Assembly (NCBI GenBank): GCA_025716815.1
Contig: JAIXMN010000031.1
Location: forward strand, 310,001-374,000
Length of the DNA stretch: 64,000 bases
Direction: 5' to 3'
DNA from: Dichotomocladium elegans
Lineage: Eukaryota > Mucoromycota > Mucoromycetes > Mucorales > Lichtheimiaceae
Shown: piece after piece, positions 1 through 10,976 of the stretch
Layout: every line of letters starts with the position of its first letter
How positions within the stretch are numbered: the stretch's first letter is position 1
Notes under the pieces: model-generated
What the model was told of the DNA's origin: nothing
The model's database searches: none
Seen by the model: only the letters and a program-made list of their open reading frames with translations
Translations under genes and position numbers: made by a program

Positions 1-36
1 GATTTTCCCACAGGTGGATAGGCTAAGGATAGGTAC

Positions 37-262
37 GTTTTCCTTCTTCAGGAGATTGATAGCGATCTTGTCGTAGCTGACTCCCTTCCACTCAAACACC
101 AGGCGGACGCGCCAGGATGCCGACGAGCGAAAATAATGATAGAGCGTGAGCTTTTTCTGCAAAGACAATGTTGTTTTCCATGGTTCCTTTGAGTCCCAAT
201 CGTTCTTGCTGCTTCACCCGTACATGCGAACTTTTTTTTTCTTTTACCTCCTGGTCGGTCAT
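37..262 (-). CDS. Maleylacetoacetate isomerase / zeta-class glutathione S-transferase, 5' part only
   Basis: Two exons of a gene that continues past the left edge. Exon 1 (262-248) encodes MTDQE. A GT-AG intron (247-157, ending TTTGCAG) follows. Exon 2 (156-37) encodes 40 residues starting KKLTLYHYFRSSASWRVRL and is followed by a GTACC donor, so the rest lies outside. The LYxYFRSSASWRVR block is the glutathione-binding N-terminal motif of GSTZ1/MaiA enzymes, which isomerise 4-maleylacetoacetate to fumarylacetoacetate in tyrosine and phenylalanine breakdown. The SSASW serines are the expected catalytic region. Both introns are phase 0 and the frame is continuous. Another thioredoxin-fold GST is possible but the motif is very characteristic of the zeta class. 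Confidence 0.85.
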
Positions 263-791
263 GGTAAGGGTGTTAAGAAAAAGATGATGGGGAGAAATGC
301 GCAGGCTGCATTTTATATTGCAGCTCCAGAAATAATTTCCCACGGCTTGGCATACCCGCCCGTATTTTTTTTTTTCTTTTTTAAACAAACGTCATTGCTA
401 AACAGGACGCTGCAGTGATTGCGCAAGTTATTGCCTGCGGGGTCTACACGATGACGAAGATCAAATGCATGTGACTGATACTCCTCTTGCAACAAAGATT
501 TAGTTTTGCAAATGAGGCCACAATAGTCCTGTACATTCCCTATTAAAATCGAAACGCATGAGTCTCGTCGCTACCACGTCGAAATTCACCGTATATTTAA
601 TAAAGTTGGACATGCAAAGACGACAGTTCCTCCCCTTTTCTTATTGACCTTGTACTTGCTTAGCTTGCATCTTCCTGCTCAGGAGTGCGCATGCCGTAGC
701 TGCGCAGGCACACACGCACAAACTTGCCCGATTTTTTGATCTATTTTATTTTTCTTTGGTTGCTCTTGATTCCCGACGACGAGAGGCAGCA
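263..791. other. Intergenic region between divergent GSTZ-like and PGAP1-like genes
   Basis: Non-coding 529-bp stretch between two divergently transcribed genes. It holds homopolymer T runs (around 364-382 and 735-757) and no convincing open frame. It probably contains both promoters; I see no distinctive motif. Confidence 0.6.
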
Positions 792-3477
792 ATGTTTTGG
801 CGACCTGTGATGGCAGGTGCGATGGCCACGTTGGCGATCCTTTACGTTATCGCAGACTCATTCTTACATCATCAGCGGGATGTGCAATCTTGCGCGATGA
901 GCTATTCGCGACCTTCATTCTACGAGATTCCTTTGGCCTCAGCCACACACCCAAAATACAAGCTTTATTTGTTTCGCCAGGGTCTGGTGGATAGCACAGA
1001 ACGCGTATGAACCAAAAGACGAGAGAGAAAACGCGCATGCTCATCTTTGAAACCAAAGCTTCTTGGCGTGCCGGGGCTTTTTATTCCCGGTCATGCAGGG
1101 AGTTACAAGCAGGTACGATCGATTGCTGCAGAGACGGCGGAGCAATATGGTCCTGCGGCCATTGACTATTTCACCGTGGACCTGAATGAAGAGTTCTCAG
1201 CCCTGAGTGGCCAGCAGCTGCTTCAGCAGGCCGAGTTTCTGAACGACGCCATCCATCACATTCTGAGCGAACTGTACCAGGACAGGTATTCGGCCGTCAT
1301 CATCGTTGGTCATTCCATGGGCGGGATAGTGGCTCGTCTTATGTCCTCTATGGCCAACTACCGCCCCAAAAGCGTCCATCACATCCTCACTCTCGCCACA
1401 CCCCATGCGCAGCAGCCCATTGCCTTGGACCCGGTGATGACACGTGTATACGCGACCGTCCATCGCCGTTATCATAGTCATCCGAACGAGACGACCCTGA
1501 TCTCCATTGCAGGAGGGACGGCCGATACCATCGTCAATTCAGACATGGCTCACCAAGGCGCTGATGTCACGGCCTTTTCATCAGGAATCCCAGGCGTATG
1601 GACGTCGTGCGATCACATGGCCATCCTCTGGTGCAACCAGCTCGTCCGGGTCGTAGCCACTGTGTTAGGTGAGAGTATAGATCGATACCACGGCACTGGC
1701 ATCAAAGCGCGGGACGATCGGATTCGCATTGCCAGAGAGCACCTGCTTTCGCCGCTTTCACTCCTTCAGCCCTCTGGCGAGGCCCCGGCTGTGTTTGATC
1801 GTACCGGCCCACAGGACGTCTTGCCATCGACGCATATGTTCACTACCACTGACGAAGCTATGCTCATAAACACCAAAAAAGGAAAGGTCTCCATTCTGAC
1901 TGACATCAAAGACATTGAATTTGCAGCATGTACGCAGTCGCCCGACAATCTTTGCTATCCTCTGACGACTGAAAAGCCACTTGAGCTACCTCAATCCAAT
2001 GTTGCTTCGTCGCTGTACTATTACCGCGCGATTGGCGTGGATTTTATCCGCGTCCGACCTAAAAGCGCAGGATTGATACTGGCCGATGCCGATAGTGATT
2101 TACCTATCCAGGTCAATGTCAGCATGTGGAGTGAGTTTTCCGAACAGAAAGGGGAGATAAAGTGGAAATGGATTCCTGATGCTTAATGCTCCCTTGGTAT
2201 AGACCTGCTCTGGCAGGGTATAGATCTTCCCGTCTCGCCCACGGGTATCTACGCTCATTTCAAGATCCCAGCTCTCCGTCACCCTTTCTTTGCGTATCAT
2301 CTCACTCTTCGTTGCACAGCATCTGAATGTCCAAAAGAAGATGGATTTGCGTTCACACCCATAGTGCGCCAGTCTTACGACTATGAGCAAAAGTACCCGC
2401 ATGTTCAGCTCGGTATACCGATCTCGATCCATTTTTATGGTCGCCCGGGCCAAATTGCAACCATTGAGATCTGGAAATCGTATGCCATCAAGGCGCATCT
2501 TACACTGGATTGGTATGGTAGTATCGGTAAGGCCATGGTCCGATGTGCACCAAGCCTGCCAGTCTATTTGTTTGTCATTGCACTCATGACGTTTCAGGAG
2601 GTAACAAGTCAAGGTAAGGTAATATCCCGAGAGAGAAAAAAAAAGGAAAGTTGTTTGTTAAACCGATTGAACCTGTAAGGCCGGAAGTTGAGTGACGGGC
2701 TGACCCATTGCCTCGTGTCGCGGATACCCAGATGGGCAGGTATCATCTTTGCTTTGGGCTGGGTCGGACCTACGAACGGAACACCGTGGTGGTTGCAAAG
2801 CCTCGTGTTTTTCTTGGCTGCGGGCCACATTTGCCTCGTATGGACAGTGCTGCAAGCGACACTATTCTTGTGCCGAAAGATCACCAGGCATCGCTGTGGC
2901 CAACCGCTTTGGCATGCGATGCTGCCAATTGCGCTGTCGCTGAGCTGCACAAAGGTCGTACCCGTGTCTGCCGTAGTGCTCTTTGTCTACATTTATTGGT
3001 TCGGATGCACCGCTTTGTGCCGTCAGGTCAGCTAGTCCGGAGGTGCATGAATGAAGTTTGCCCATCTTATAATTTGTTATAGAGCAATGACGTGTATCAG
3101 GCCGTGCTGCTGGTGCTTACATCCTTACTCCCGTACAATGTACCTGGTGTGGTTGTGTATGTCAAAGATTTGGCGGTTCTTGGATGGCCGATTGTGTTGA
3201 CCTGGGACGATACTCTATCTGATCTGCCCATGCTTGCCATGGTGCTGATCTTAACCGCATGCGCCACCTGGTATCCAACCGTACTAAAAAGGTAAAGAAA
3301 AGACCCCGCGCTCTTGGTGTACCAATGAGGATTCGCGCTCCCCCCGTTCTCTCGCTCCCACTCACAGCCTATATTAGTCGCGCTTCAGTCATGGTTAGCC
3401 AGTATCTTATCGTGCTCGGCATATACCGTGGTGTGCTTTACCATAAGCCTCCATTTTATGACCTTGCCATCTTTTGA
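792..3477 (+). CDS. BST1: GPI inositol-deacylase (PGAP1/Bst1 family)
   Basis: ER-membrane lipase-like enzyme that removes the acyl chain from the inositol of GPI anchors and so affects ER exit and quality control of GPI proteins. Six exons (792-1004, 1059-2130, 2203-2613, 2680-3026, 3083-3291, 3378-3477) sum to 783 residues in one frame. Residues 7-25 are a membrane anchor. The PGAP1 block LLGVPGLFIPGHAGSYKQ follows at the start of exon 2, then the serine-lipase elbow GHSMGG (near 1312) and a conserved TLATPH segment. Exons 4-6 encode several hydrophobic segments, as expected for the C-terminal membrane region. Start is the first ATG in the exon 1 frame. At 783 aa it is shorter than many fungal Bst1 proteins. 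The 3' boundary of the last intron (tattag at 3377) is the least certain join. Confidence 0.88.
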
Positions 3478-3663
3478 TGGGACTTGAATATCATGCTCGA
3501 TTAAAAAAGAAACAACGCGCCACAAAATCCTTTTTTCGCACAATAAGGCGTTATCCATCTATTTTCGCGCCCCGCTTTTACCAAATCGAGAGTTCATTTG
3601 TGAAAGTGAATGCGGTATATTTACGGTATTGATAAAGAGAGTGAAGGGACGAGGGGGAGGGTT

Positions 3664-5453
3664 TCATTTGGTTGATGGCACATGAGGCTTGTTTGCTTTT
3701 GCGGCTGCCATTGCTCTGAGAATGGACATCTGCGCTGTAGGCTTTTCGCTCGTTTCTTCGCCAGCAGCCACCTTCTCCGACGCCGCACGGAGACGATTCA
3801 TGGCACTGACGGCCATAACCGCGTTTTTCAGAGTTCGCCGCGGGTTGAAGTTCTCCCGAACAGCAGGCAGAATGTCGACGTCGCTGGCGTCCTTGCCGGT
3901 CAGCCATTTGTCCTGCAGGGCCTGCTCTGCGCTCGGTCGCGCCTTAGGATCAAGGGTCAGGAGCTTACGGATGAAGTCCTTGGCTATTCAACAATTATTA
4001 TAATCGCTCTAGGCTCGTATATCTTCCTTCAAGTACCGTCTTGCGAGATCGAACGCCAGTAACGCTCATGGAATTCGTAACGGGCGTTCGTGATCTCGTC
4101 CATGAGCTCCACCTGGTCTTCGGCTTGGAAAGGCTGGTAGCCACATAGGCTATTACGAAAATAACTCAATATAGCCATAACTCGTGTTTTAGCGCTTTTT
4201 TTATGCGGATAACTTACAGCATGTAAGTAATTACGCTGGGTGACAATTGGGAGTTATTAGATACATGTGCTGCACCCGTAAAAATCGACTCCATCACTTA
4301 CCCAACCGCCCACATGTCCACTGCCGAACCGTAGCCTTCGCGTTTGAGTACTTCAGGTGCTGTAGGAGGGAGGCGACACTCTCGTCTTAACCTTCTGGGT
4401 TGTGTTCGACGTTTCTTCAAACTTACCAACATAGAGAGGCGAGCCGCACACCGTGTCTAGCCCAACAAGATCATCGCTCTCCTTTGCAATGCTAAACAAA
4501 GATTCGGAGGGGTATGTTAGTTCGATAAGAGGATCGGCTTGTGTAGAACAAAGTCGACTTGCCCAAAATCACAGATGACCAGATCTGCATTCTCGTCGGG
4601 ACTTTTGAAGAGGAGGTTTTCGGGTTTCATATCTAATACATAAATTTCAGTCCGTATGTGACACACATAAATCCAATGCAGCCCGATTTACGTTTACGTT
4701 ACCTCTGTGGACAATATTTTTGGAATGCAGGTACTTTAAACCGTTAAGAATGGCCCGGACAATAACCGTCTAAGCAAGGCGAACGAAGCAAATCAATCAA
4801 TCCATGCCTGTCTCTCTCCCCCCCTTCACGATCAGATACGTACGGCATCCTTTTCGGTGAACTTGCCACGCTCAAAAAGCCGTTCAAAAAGTTCGCCTCC
4901 GGTAGCTCTATTTTGAACGTGTCACCCATTTTTTTTTCGTTTTCTCTCTTTTGGACTTGCTTACAATTCGAACACCATATAAAACTTATCACTACGGACA
5001 GTAGGAGGGAGGAAAAAAACGATCAGCATTTCGACTTTATCTCCATCCTCCGCATCGCATGCTTATATACCGCGATTCAAAGAAGTCATAAAAGCCGATC
5101 ACATTGGGATGGTGGAGTCCTTGGAGGACCGTCATCTCTGAGAGCACCATATCAAAATGGTCCTTGACCGTCTTCTTGGCAATGATTTTGATGGCCACCT
5201 CTTTTTTATCTTCTAGTCGGATTGCTTTGCGCACGGAGCCAAATGATCCATGGCCTGTATACAAAGTATCCCATATGAAGTCGCAACGGATGCTCTTGGT
5301 CAGCCCTCATAGCTATATGCAAAAAGGTGTTTGTTTATGGGAAGGGTACTAACCGAGTTCTTTGCCGAATTCGTAGTTTTTCTTTTTGATATATGACTCG
5401 GGTTGCTGCTGTCCACCATGTGCAAGAGCGTCTAAAGCTTTAAAGAAGCCCAT
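3664..5453 (-). CDS. Calcium/calmodulin-dependent protein kinase (CaMK family)
   Basis: Cytosolic Ser/Thr kinase activated by Ca2+/calmodulin. Ten exons (5453-5354, 5254-5071, 4991-4965, 4907-4844, 4769-4703, 4632-4563, 4491-4427, 4359-4302, 4149-4037, 3983-3664) sum exactly to 355 residues. Visible kinase motifs are the glycine loop GHGSFGSV, the VAIKI lysine, catalytic loop HRDMKPEN (Met replaces the more usual Leu), DFG, and the activation-segment CGSPLYVAPEVL. After the kinase core a basic amphipathic stretch (KNAVMAVSAMNRLRAAS) fits the autoinhibitory/calmodulin-binding helix of CaMKI-like enzymes. The DFG exon ends at a GC donor (gcaagt, intron 4562-4492). Head-to-head with the Vps37 gene, tail-to-tail with the PGAP1 gene. 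Confidence 0.93.
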
Positions 5454-5721
5454 TGTAAGATAAAAGAAGAAGAGAAGGAAAAAGATAGGGTAAGAATTAA
5501 GGTTGAATGAGTTCCTTAAAAAAGCAGTAAGGCTTAGGTTACCCAGCAGGTAAATTTTTTGACTTGAGAGACAAAGCTCAGCTAGGTCGGGGTGGTGGGG
5601 GGGGAGCGCGGTGGAGGGGTGGTGAGAAGTTTTCGTAGACCCAATAAGGGTTTTTATTTCGCTTGGCGCTTGGTCGGCTGCATATATAAGCTTGCAACTT
5701 CTTTTCATTCATTCCGCCGTC
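5454..5721. promoter_or_regulatory. Shared bidirectional promoter between CaMK and VPS37 genes
   Basis: Only 268 bp separate the two divergent start codons. TATATAA at 5683-5689 lies 33 bp upstream of the Vps37 ATG and is a plausible TATA element or part of the transcription start region. G- and C-rich runs are at 5590-5620. Confidence 0.45.
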
Positions 5722-7074
5722 ATGTCCAGTCTACAAGAAGTGTAAGCATAGCATGCCAAACCCCCGCATCGCAATCGAGACACGGCAACTTCCCTCATCA
5801 TCACCCCTTGCCCCATCTCCTCTCTTTAATTCTGGTGGCCAGGCATAACTAAAGGATATATATACTCCTGCCCTCTTTATTTAGAAAGCAGCAACAAATC
5901 TCTTCACTGTATTCCCAAATACCTCAGACAATCGCTGTCATCGACGGTCAAATGTATGAGCTACCATGTCCTATACCTGACATTCCCAACGCGTCACTCC
6001 TTATCAATCTACCCGCCGAATTCCCCGAGCAACCGCCCATCATTACTGTAGCACCCACCGGCCTACGCCATCCTTGGATTGATTCCGATGTCGTTGCGCA
6101 CGATACGCTGCTTTGGGAGAACCCGGCAGCGAACCCGCTATTGCTTGGAAAACTTATTCATAGTATCATTGAAGAGTTTGCTCGTCGACCGCCGGCTCGA
6201 AAAGGCGCGAATGGCGAGTTGGCTAATACGAATGCGGCTACAAGCGAAGAGAGGTAAAGAGAGAGAAAAAGTAGGCTGGAACAACTGTACCAATGCATTG
6301 CCATAAACCAAAAGCTATGGGCATCGACCTCCACCTCCGATACCAACTGTTCAGCAACAATCATCAATGGGGCCAGGATTTGCATTATCGGCTGGAGAAT
6401 ATAATGCCATCGTGAACAGAAGGTGAATGGATAAGAGTGGAGAGAGATTAGCGCACGTCTCTGATAAATGCAGCATAAAAAAATTAGCCCTGAAGATATC
6501 GAAGAGCTATTGACCAACGATACCGCATTTGAGATGTTCTTCAATTCTCTCGAACGGGTTCAAAACATGAAGACCGTACGGGAAGAGCTGCGGAACGGAA
6601 ACGAAAACTTAGCAAGTAAATCCGAAATGAGGAGGATGGGAGGCTGCAGGAAATGTAACTCATGAACTTCCCTTTCTAGATAAGAACCTGAGTCGACAAG
6701 ATAGTTTGCAAGCTCTTGACGCTCAGGTCAAGGCATTAGATCTTGAGTATCGTCAATTGAAGGGACAGTTTGAAGAAAAAGAAAGACAGCAAAACGATGC
6801 CTTCAATGTAGGTTTTTACTCTTCCTAGCGCATCTTTTGATGGTGAACTAATCCATGCATATAGCGCTTTTCATCAGCCACAGTCATGACGAGGCTAAAG
6901 GCGAGTATACAAGAGTCTGACGAGTTGTCGGAATCAGTAGCTCAGAGCTTTTTGGATGGGAATCTGGATCACGATGGTTTTGTCAAGCAGTTCCGGGAAT
7001 TGCGCAAGGTGTACCATCTTCGGGCGAGTAAACTCGAGCGTGCGCAGAAGGAATCTCTCTCATATAGTGCGTAG
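5722..7074 (+). CDS. VPS37: ESCRT-I subunit Vps37 (Mod(r) domain)
   Basis: ESCRT-I component that works on endosomes to sort ubiquitinated membrane proteins into multivesicular bodies. Six exons (5722-5741, 5885-6253, 6315-6411, 6474-6615, 6680-6807, 6865-7074) add up to 321 residues. The N-terminal half (to about residue 125) looks like the UEV-like lobe of VPS37A, with conserved prolines in FPEQPPIITV and RHPWID. A proline/glutamine linker (RPPPPIPT) follows. The C-terminal half is the helical Mod(r) domain, from KISPEDIEELL to the KLERAQKE end, which assembles into the ESCRT-I stalk. The first exon is only 20 nt, ending at a good gtaagc donor. Confidence 0.88.
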
Positions 7075-7209
7075 GATCCCACCTTAGATTCTCTCATCAA
7101 CACCCTCCCCCCATTCCCGGCGGGGATTCAAATCCCCCAATCGAGAGACATTCTTTTAAGCCCTCCTACAAATTTTCTAATACAATACAGCCATATACTC
7201 CATTTCACA

Positions 7210-7844
7210 ATGATTATAAAGAACGCACGAGCTGGTTTACTAAGCAACTTCGAAGTACTCCAGCTCCTCAATGAGCAACAGGAGTTTCAACGAGCCACCC
7301 AGGAGAAAGATGCCAGTATTGAATACCCAGAGAATCTACGGACGATCCAGTTTGAGGTGAGCAACTGATCGAACAAGAAAAGCGTCGACCGATATGCCGC
7401 GCATGCAACTGAATCTACCTTCTGGGCTCGTGAAATGAATACGTTTCGGTTAGTTGACAGAGTACCTGAACCAGTCTCCGTGCAGTACACAAGACGAAGC
7501 GCAAGTCAAGTCGTTCCTTGATGCGTTTTCGAAATATGACCTGATGCTCGCCGAGAAACTTCAAATCCTCAATCTTCGTCCAAAAAGTCCTGTGGAACTG
7601 TATCTGGTAAAAAAAAAAAACACCACCATCGCACGGTCGTCGTCTGTTCTTTTTGAATACAGCTACTCATACTCACCTATCCTGTTATATATATGCTTGC
7701 TGCCTATAGTTGATTGAAGAATGCGAGGAAAGATTTGGCGAACAGGAGCTTGAGGAGATGCTACAATCTATCTTGGATCTATTACCACGGGACGATGATT
7801 ACGTAGAAGAGGAAGGGGAAGATGAGATGCAAGAAGGGGAATAA
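7210..7844 (+). CDS. RPC17: DNA-directed RNA polymerase III subunit Rpc9/Rpc17
   Basis: Small Rpb4-like subunit (CGRP-receptor-component/RPC9 family) that pairs with Rpc25 (the Rpb7-like subunit) in the stalk of RNA polymerase III and takes part in initiation at tRNA and 5S genes. Three exons (7210-7356, 7454-7606, 7710-7844) give 144 residues, a normal length. The N terminus MIIKNARAGLLSNFEVLQLL matches the family's first helix, and a PVELYL...IEECEERFG segment matches the HRDC-like domain. The tail is very acidic (EEEGEDEMQEGE). It starts 136 bp after the Vps37 stop and is co-directional. Confidence 0.85.
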
Positions 7845-7990
7845 AAGCGGTCGCCAAGATGCTCTTCTAGCTATGTGTAACGTGTTACCGGACGTCTGTC
7901 TATCTCCTACTTTGTGTGGTAGGATGAACTTTTTTTTTTGTTGGTGCTTTTCTTTCCTCTTCTTTCTATTTCTTCTCTTTTGTTTTTTAC

Positions 7991-9670
7991 ATGTCACAAC
8001 AAGTCCTTGAAAGCCCACGCACGCAACGCCCACCTCCAGAACGAAAGACAACACTCGGGCCCACAAGTCCGATACATGACTGGGAAGTGGAGCATCTCAA
8101 AGTGAGCGAGCGCAGAGGAACGAGACTGTAAACAGGGCCCTTTATGATTGACGATACACGGTTTCGGGGGAGGGGTTATTTTAGCTGGTTCAAGAAAATG
8201 CAGAGTTTCGTGAACGGGCAGAACGTCTTGAGAAGAAAATACAACACGACCGAGTAACTTATGAACGCAATACGTCTAGTGTAAGTGTCTATATGCACAT
8301 GCTGCATCATGCCATCCTATTTTAAATTGATGTCGTTAAATATGTATGCGTAGCTCCTTCACGAGGTCAAGATGAAGGAAGATTTGATGGAGAAACGAGT
8401 ACAAGATGTGGAACGCCAAATGATGGAACAGGTCAACAGCAAATATAAAAGGATTACGGTACACAAAAAAGATATTAACGAGAGTTGCTGGGGAAAAAAA
8501 AAAAAACAGATACAAGAACTTCAGCGACGGCTACTTGCTCAGCAACACGAGCACGAAGACGAAGTGGCAGATATTAAAGCAAGATTTGACCAGACGTTGC
8601 TAGCTGAGCAAAGGAAAAATGAACGTCGACTCGCAGCGTTGCAGGTGCGATACAAAGAGAAGGACCAGCAAGATCAAGGGTACCAGCGACCGCAGTCCAA
8701 CAGCGGTAGCAGTGACAGCAGTAGCGATGACGACGACGATTTGATGATGGTGAAGCGCGAACTGGCCCGTGAGCGCAGTCTTCGGCAGCAAAAAGAGCGC
8801 GAGTGGCATCAACAACGATTGCAGCAGCAGCAGCAACAGAAGCAATCAGCCAGTCATGACCAAGAGCTGCAGCGGCTCCGCGAGCTTTTCTTGTCCGAGA
8901 GCCAGCATCAGTCCATGAAAAACGAGGCGCGCATACAGAACCTCAAGGCCGAGTACGAAGAGGCGCTTAAGGAGATCAAGGCCCAGTTTGCAGCCGAAAA
9001 GGCCGTCTGGGCTATTGAAAAGCAGACGGCAGTCGATCGGGCCATTCGCATGACCGAGAAGCAAAAGGCCGAAGAGATCGAGACCATCCGCCAAGAATGG
9101 AGGAGCAAAATGATGGATCTCGAGACAAGCATGTCCAAAGACGCGACAAAGATACAAGCCCATTGGCAGACAAAGGTTGCCGAGGCTGCCCGAGCCCGCG
9201 CGAACGAGGCCGAGCGGCTTAAGGGTGAAAATGCAGTCGTCAAGGACAGACTGGGAAAGGAAATCCAACGTCGCAAGCAGCTGCAGGCTAAGCTCGACAA
9301 AGAGCGGGCGAGAAGAGAAGAGCTGGAGCATAAACAGAAGGCATTGGACAAGGTATGCTGCAATGCCCAACACACACACACACACATCACACACACACAA
9401 AAGAAAAAAGAAAGTCGGGAATTGAATCATATGACGTAGATGTGCGAGGATTATCGGATGTCTCGCCAATTGGGACTGAGTTTGCTGGCCATGACGACAG
9501 AAGACGCCAAGAGCAGCAGCAGCAGCAGCAGCACAGACCAAGCATCCGAGGAAACACTTCTTTTGGCTGATGTGCTGCTAAAGTCACTCCACGCCCGTCA
9601 GATGACATCGGCTTTGATGGCTGCTGATCAGTCAGAGAGTCTTCATGCTCATCATACCTATTTCGTCTGA
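7991..9670 (+). CDS. Long coiled-coil protein, function unknown
   Basis: Five exons (7991-8101, 8185-8280, 8354-8458, 8510-9352, 9440-9670) sum to 461 residues. After a Pro-rich start (residues 10-28) almost the whole protein is charged heptad-like helix rich in Glu, Gln, Lys and Arg. A Ser/Asp patch (SSDSSSDDDDD, encoded near 8704-8740) and a poly-Gln stretch near 8822 interrupt it. The last exon carries a poly-Ser run (9512-9533) and a helical end. The penultimate intron is a CA repeat. I do not recognise a named family. A structural role (spindle pole, septum or cytoskeleton) is typical of such proteins but is not shown by the sequence. Confidence 0.75.
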
Positions 9671-9949
9671 ACGATTCGCAACACATGATACCCAAAAAAA
9701 AATGACTCAATTTGCGTGCATAATTAAACGGGCCATTTTTAATATCGATGATGATGGAAAAGAAATAACTGACGAACTGCAACACACACAACACCTATCG
9801 ACAGCCGTCGTGAGGAAGGAAAGGGTAGAAGAAAACTACTGGTATATATACATGTACGCCTGATCGCACCTCGTGTTCGATGAAAGGGGAAGTGCGTGCG
9901 TGCGCGCGCGTGTGTGTGTATGGTATGCGAAAACAGAATGATTGGTACT
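9671..9949. other. Intergenic spacer with GT microsatellite
   Basis: Short non-coding region after the coiled-coil gene. It holds an alternating purine-pyrimidine run (gcgtgcgtgcgcgcgcgtgt, around 9892-9918). Confidence 0.6.
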
Positions 9950-10232
9950 TTAAAGATAAAACGACACCAGACGATCTAGATTGTCATTCCGCCGCAGATC
10001 AGGTCTCGATTGCCGTGGCGATGATTGAAAGAAGCCCAAGACGATGGATCGTGATTTGACATGTTGATTCGACAAAGTATGTCTCCCTTGTGTTTCTGAC
10101 AAGGACAGAGAACTGGACGATATGGATGGTACCGAGGGCGGGCTAGCGTTATTATCTTGACTGGTCTTGGAACGCTTGAGGTGCCGTTCGCGCAAATAGA
10201 GAGGATCAATATCGGATTGAACGAAGGTCATA
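9950..10232 (-). CDS. Hypothetical Ser-rich protein, probably the 3' exon of a minus-strand gene
   Basis: A 94-residue open frame beginning MTFVQSDIDPLYLRERHLKR and ending in LVSFYL. A good acceptor (ttctgcaaag, about 10242-10251 on the minus strand) sits just upstream, so this may be a last exon. An exon with a compatible phase around 10475-10520 (KVSSVDQTE) can be spliced to it. The middle is a Ser-rich low-complexity stretch. No family recognised. The upstream exon structure (10300-10780) is unresolved. Confidence 0.35.
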
Positions 10233-10303
10233 ATAGTGCTTTGCAGAAAGAAAAAGAGATGGAAAACACAAAAGGGTTGCATTGCCCCTCTTTTTATGAT
10301 CAA

Positions 10304-10976
10304 CCCCCAACCCCGATTTCTCCTCTCCCCCCCCCATCGTGCACTCAGACTGCGTCAGTTCCAAGAATAGACTGCGATGATTAAACCAATCCCCTTGTTC
10401 CTCGGAATGAAAAATGCCAGGCAAAGCAGTTATTGGAACTTAACCACACCCCATTGGTTGAAGGCAAAATACCTTTCAGTTTGATCGACGCTTGACACCT
10501 TTCTGGATGCGAATGTAGGTTGCTGTTATTGTTGCTCCTTGAATCCCGTTGTCGGCAAAACCGGTAGCCTGTGTGCGGGGAGAGGAGAACAGAGACGCCG
10601 CTTAAAATGTATTGTCTTCGCAACCAACCACACACACGCATCCAATCGAACGCTTCCAGTAGACAATGTCATTTGTCATGGGAGGGAATTATTGAAGACT
10701 GAGGTAAGGTGCGACGTACCTGGGAACGATGGATGTATCAATAATCTCTTCTTTTTTACTGTTTCATACTTTTTGTAAAGCCTGACACTGATGAGGCTAA
10801 CCACCTCATATTAACTGTCGAAACAAATTCTTTACATCCGTTCCAAGCATAACTAGAAATCAAGCAACGCTCAACATAGAAATAAAAAGGTTCTCTCCAT
10901 AATAAACATGGATAATGGGGCTTCCGGTTTACTTGATGACAAGTGTGATATTAAAAGATGGTTATATATAAAGACG
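10304..10976. other. Region without a confident gene
   Basis: Several short open frames on both strands and plausible splice signals on the minus strand (donor gtacgtcg near 10720, acceptor gcacacag near 10570, acceptor aataacag near 10522) suggest more exons of the minus-strand gene at 9950. I cannot assemble them into a single frame. Confidence 0.3.

Noticed and set aside
7105..7150. T-arm-like GGGGATTCAAATCCCC
   Set aside because: No acceptor or anticodon arm; lies in the short Vps37-Rpc17 spacer.
8846..9541. Minus-strand frame of 231 codons
   Set aside because: Antisense of the coiled-coil gene; Leu/Ser-rich as expected opposite Glu/Gln/Lys codons.
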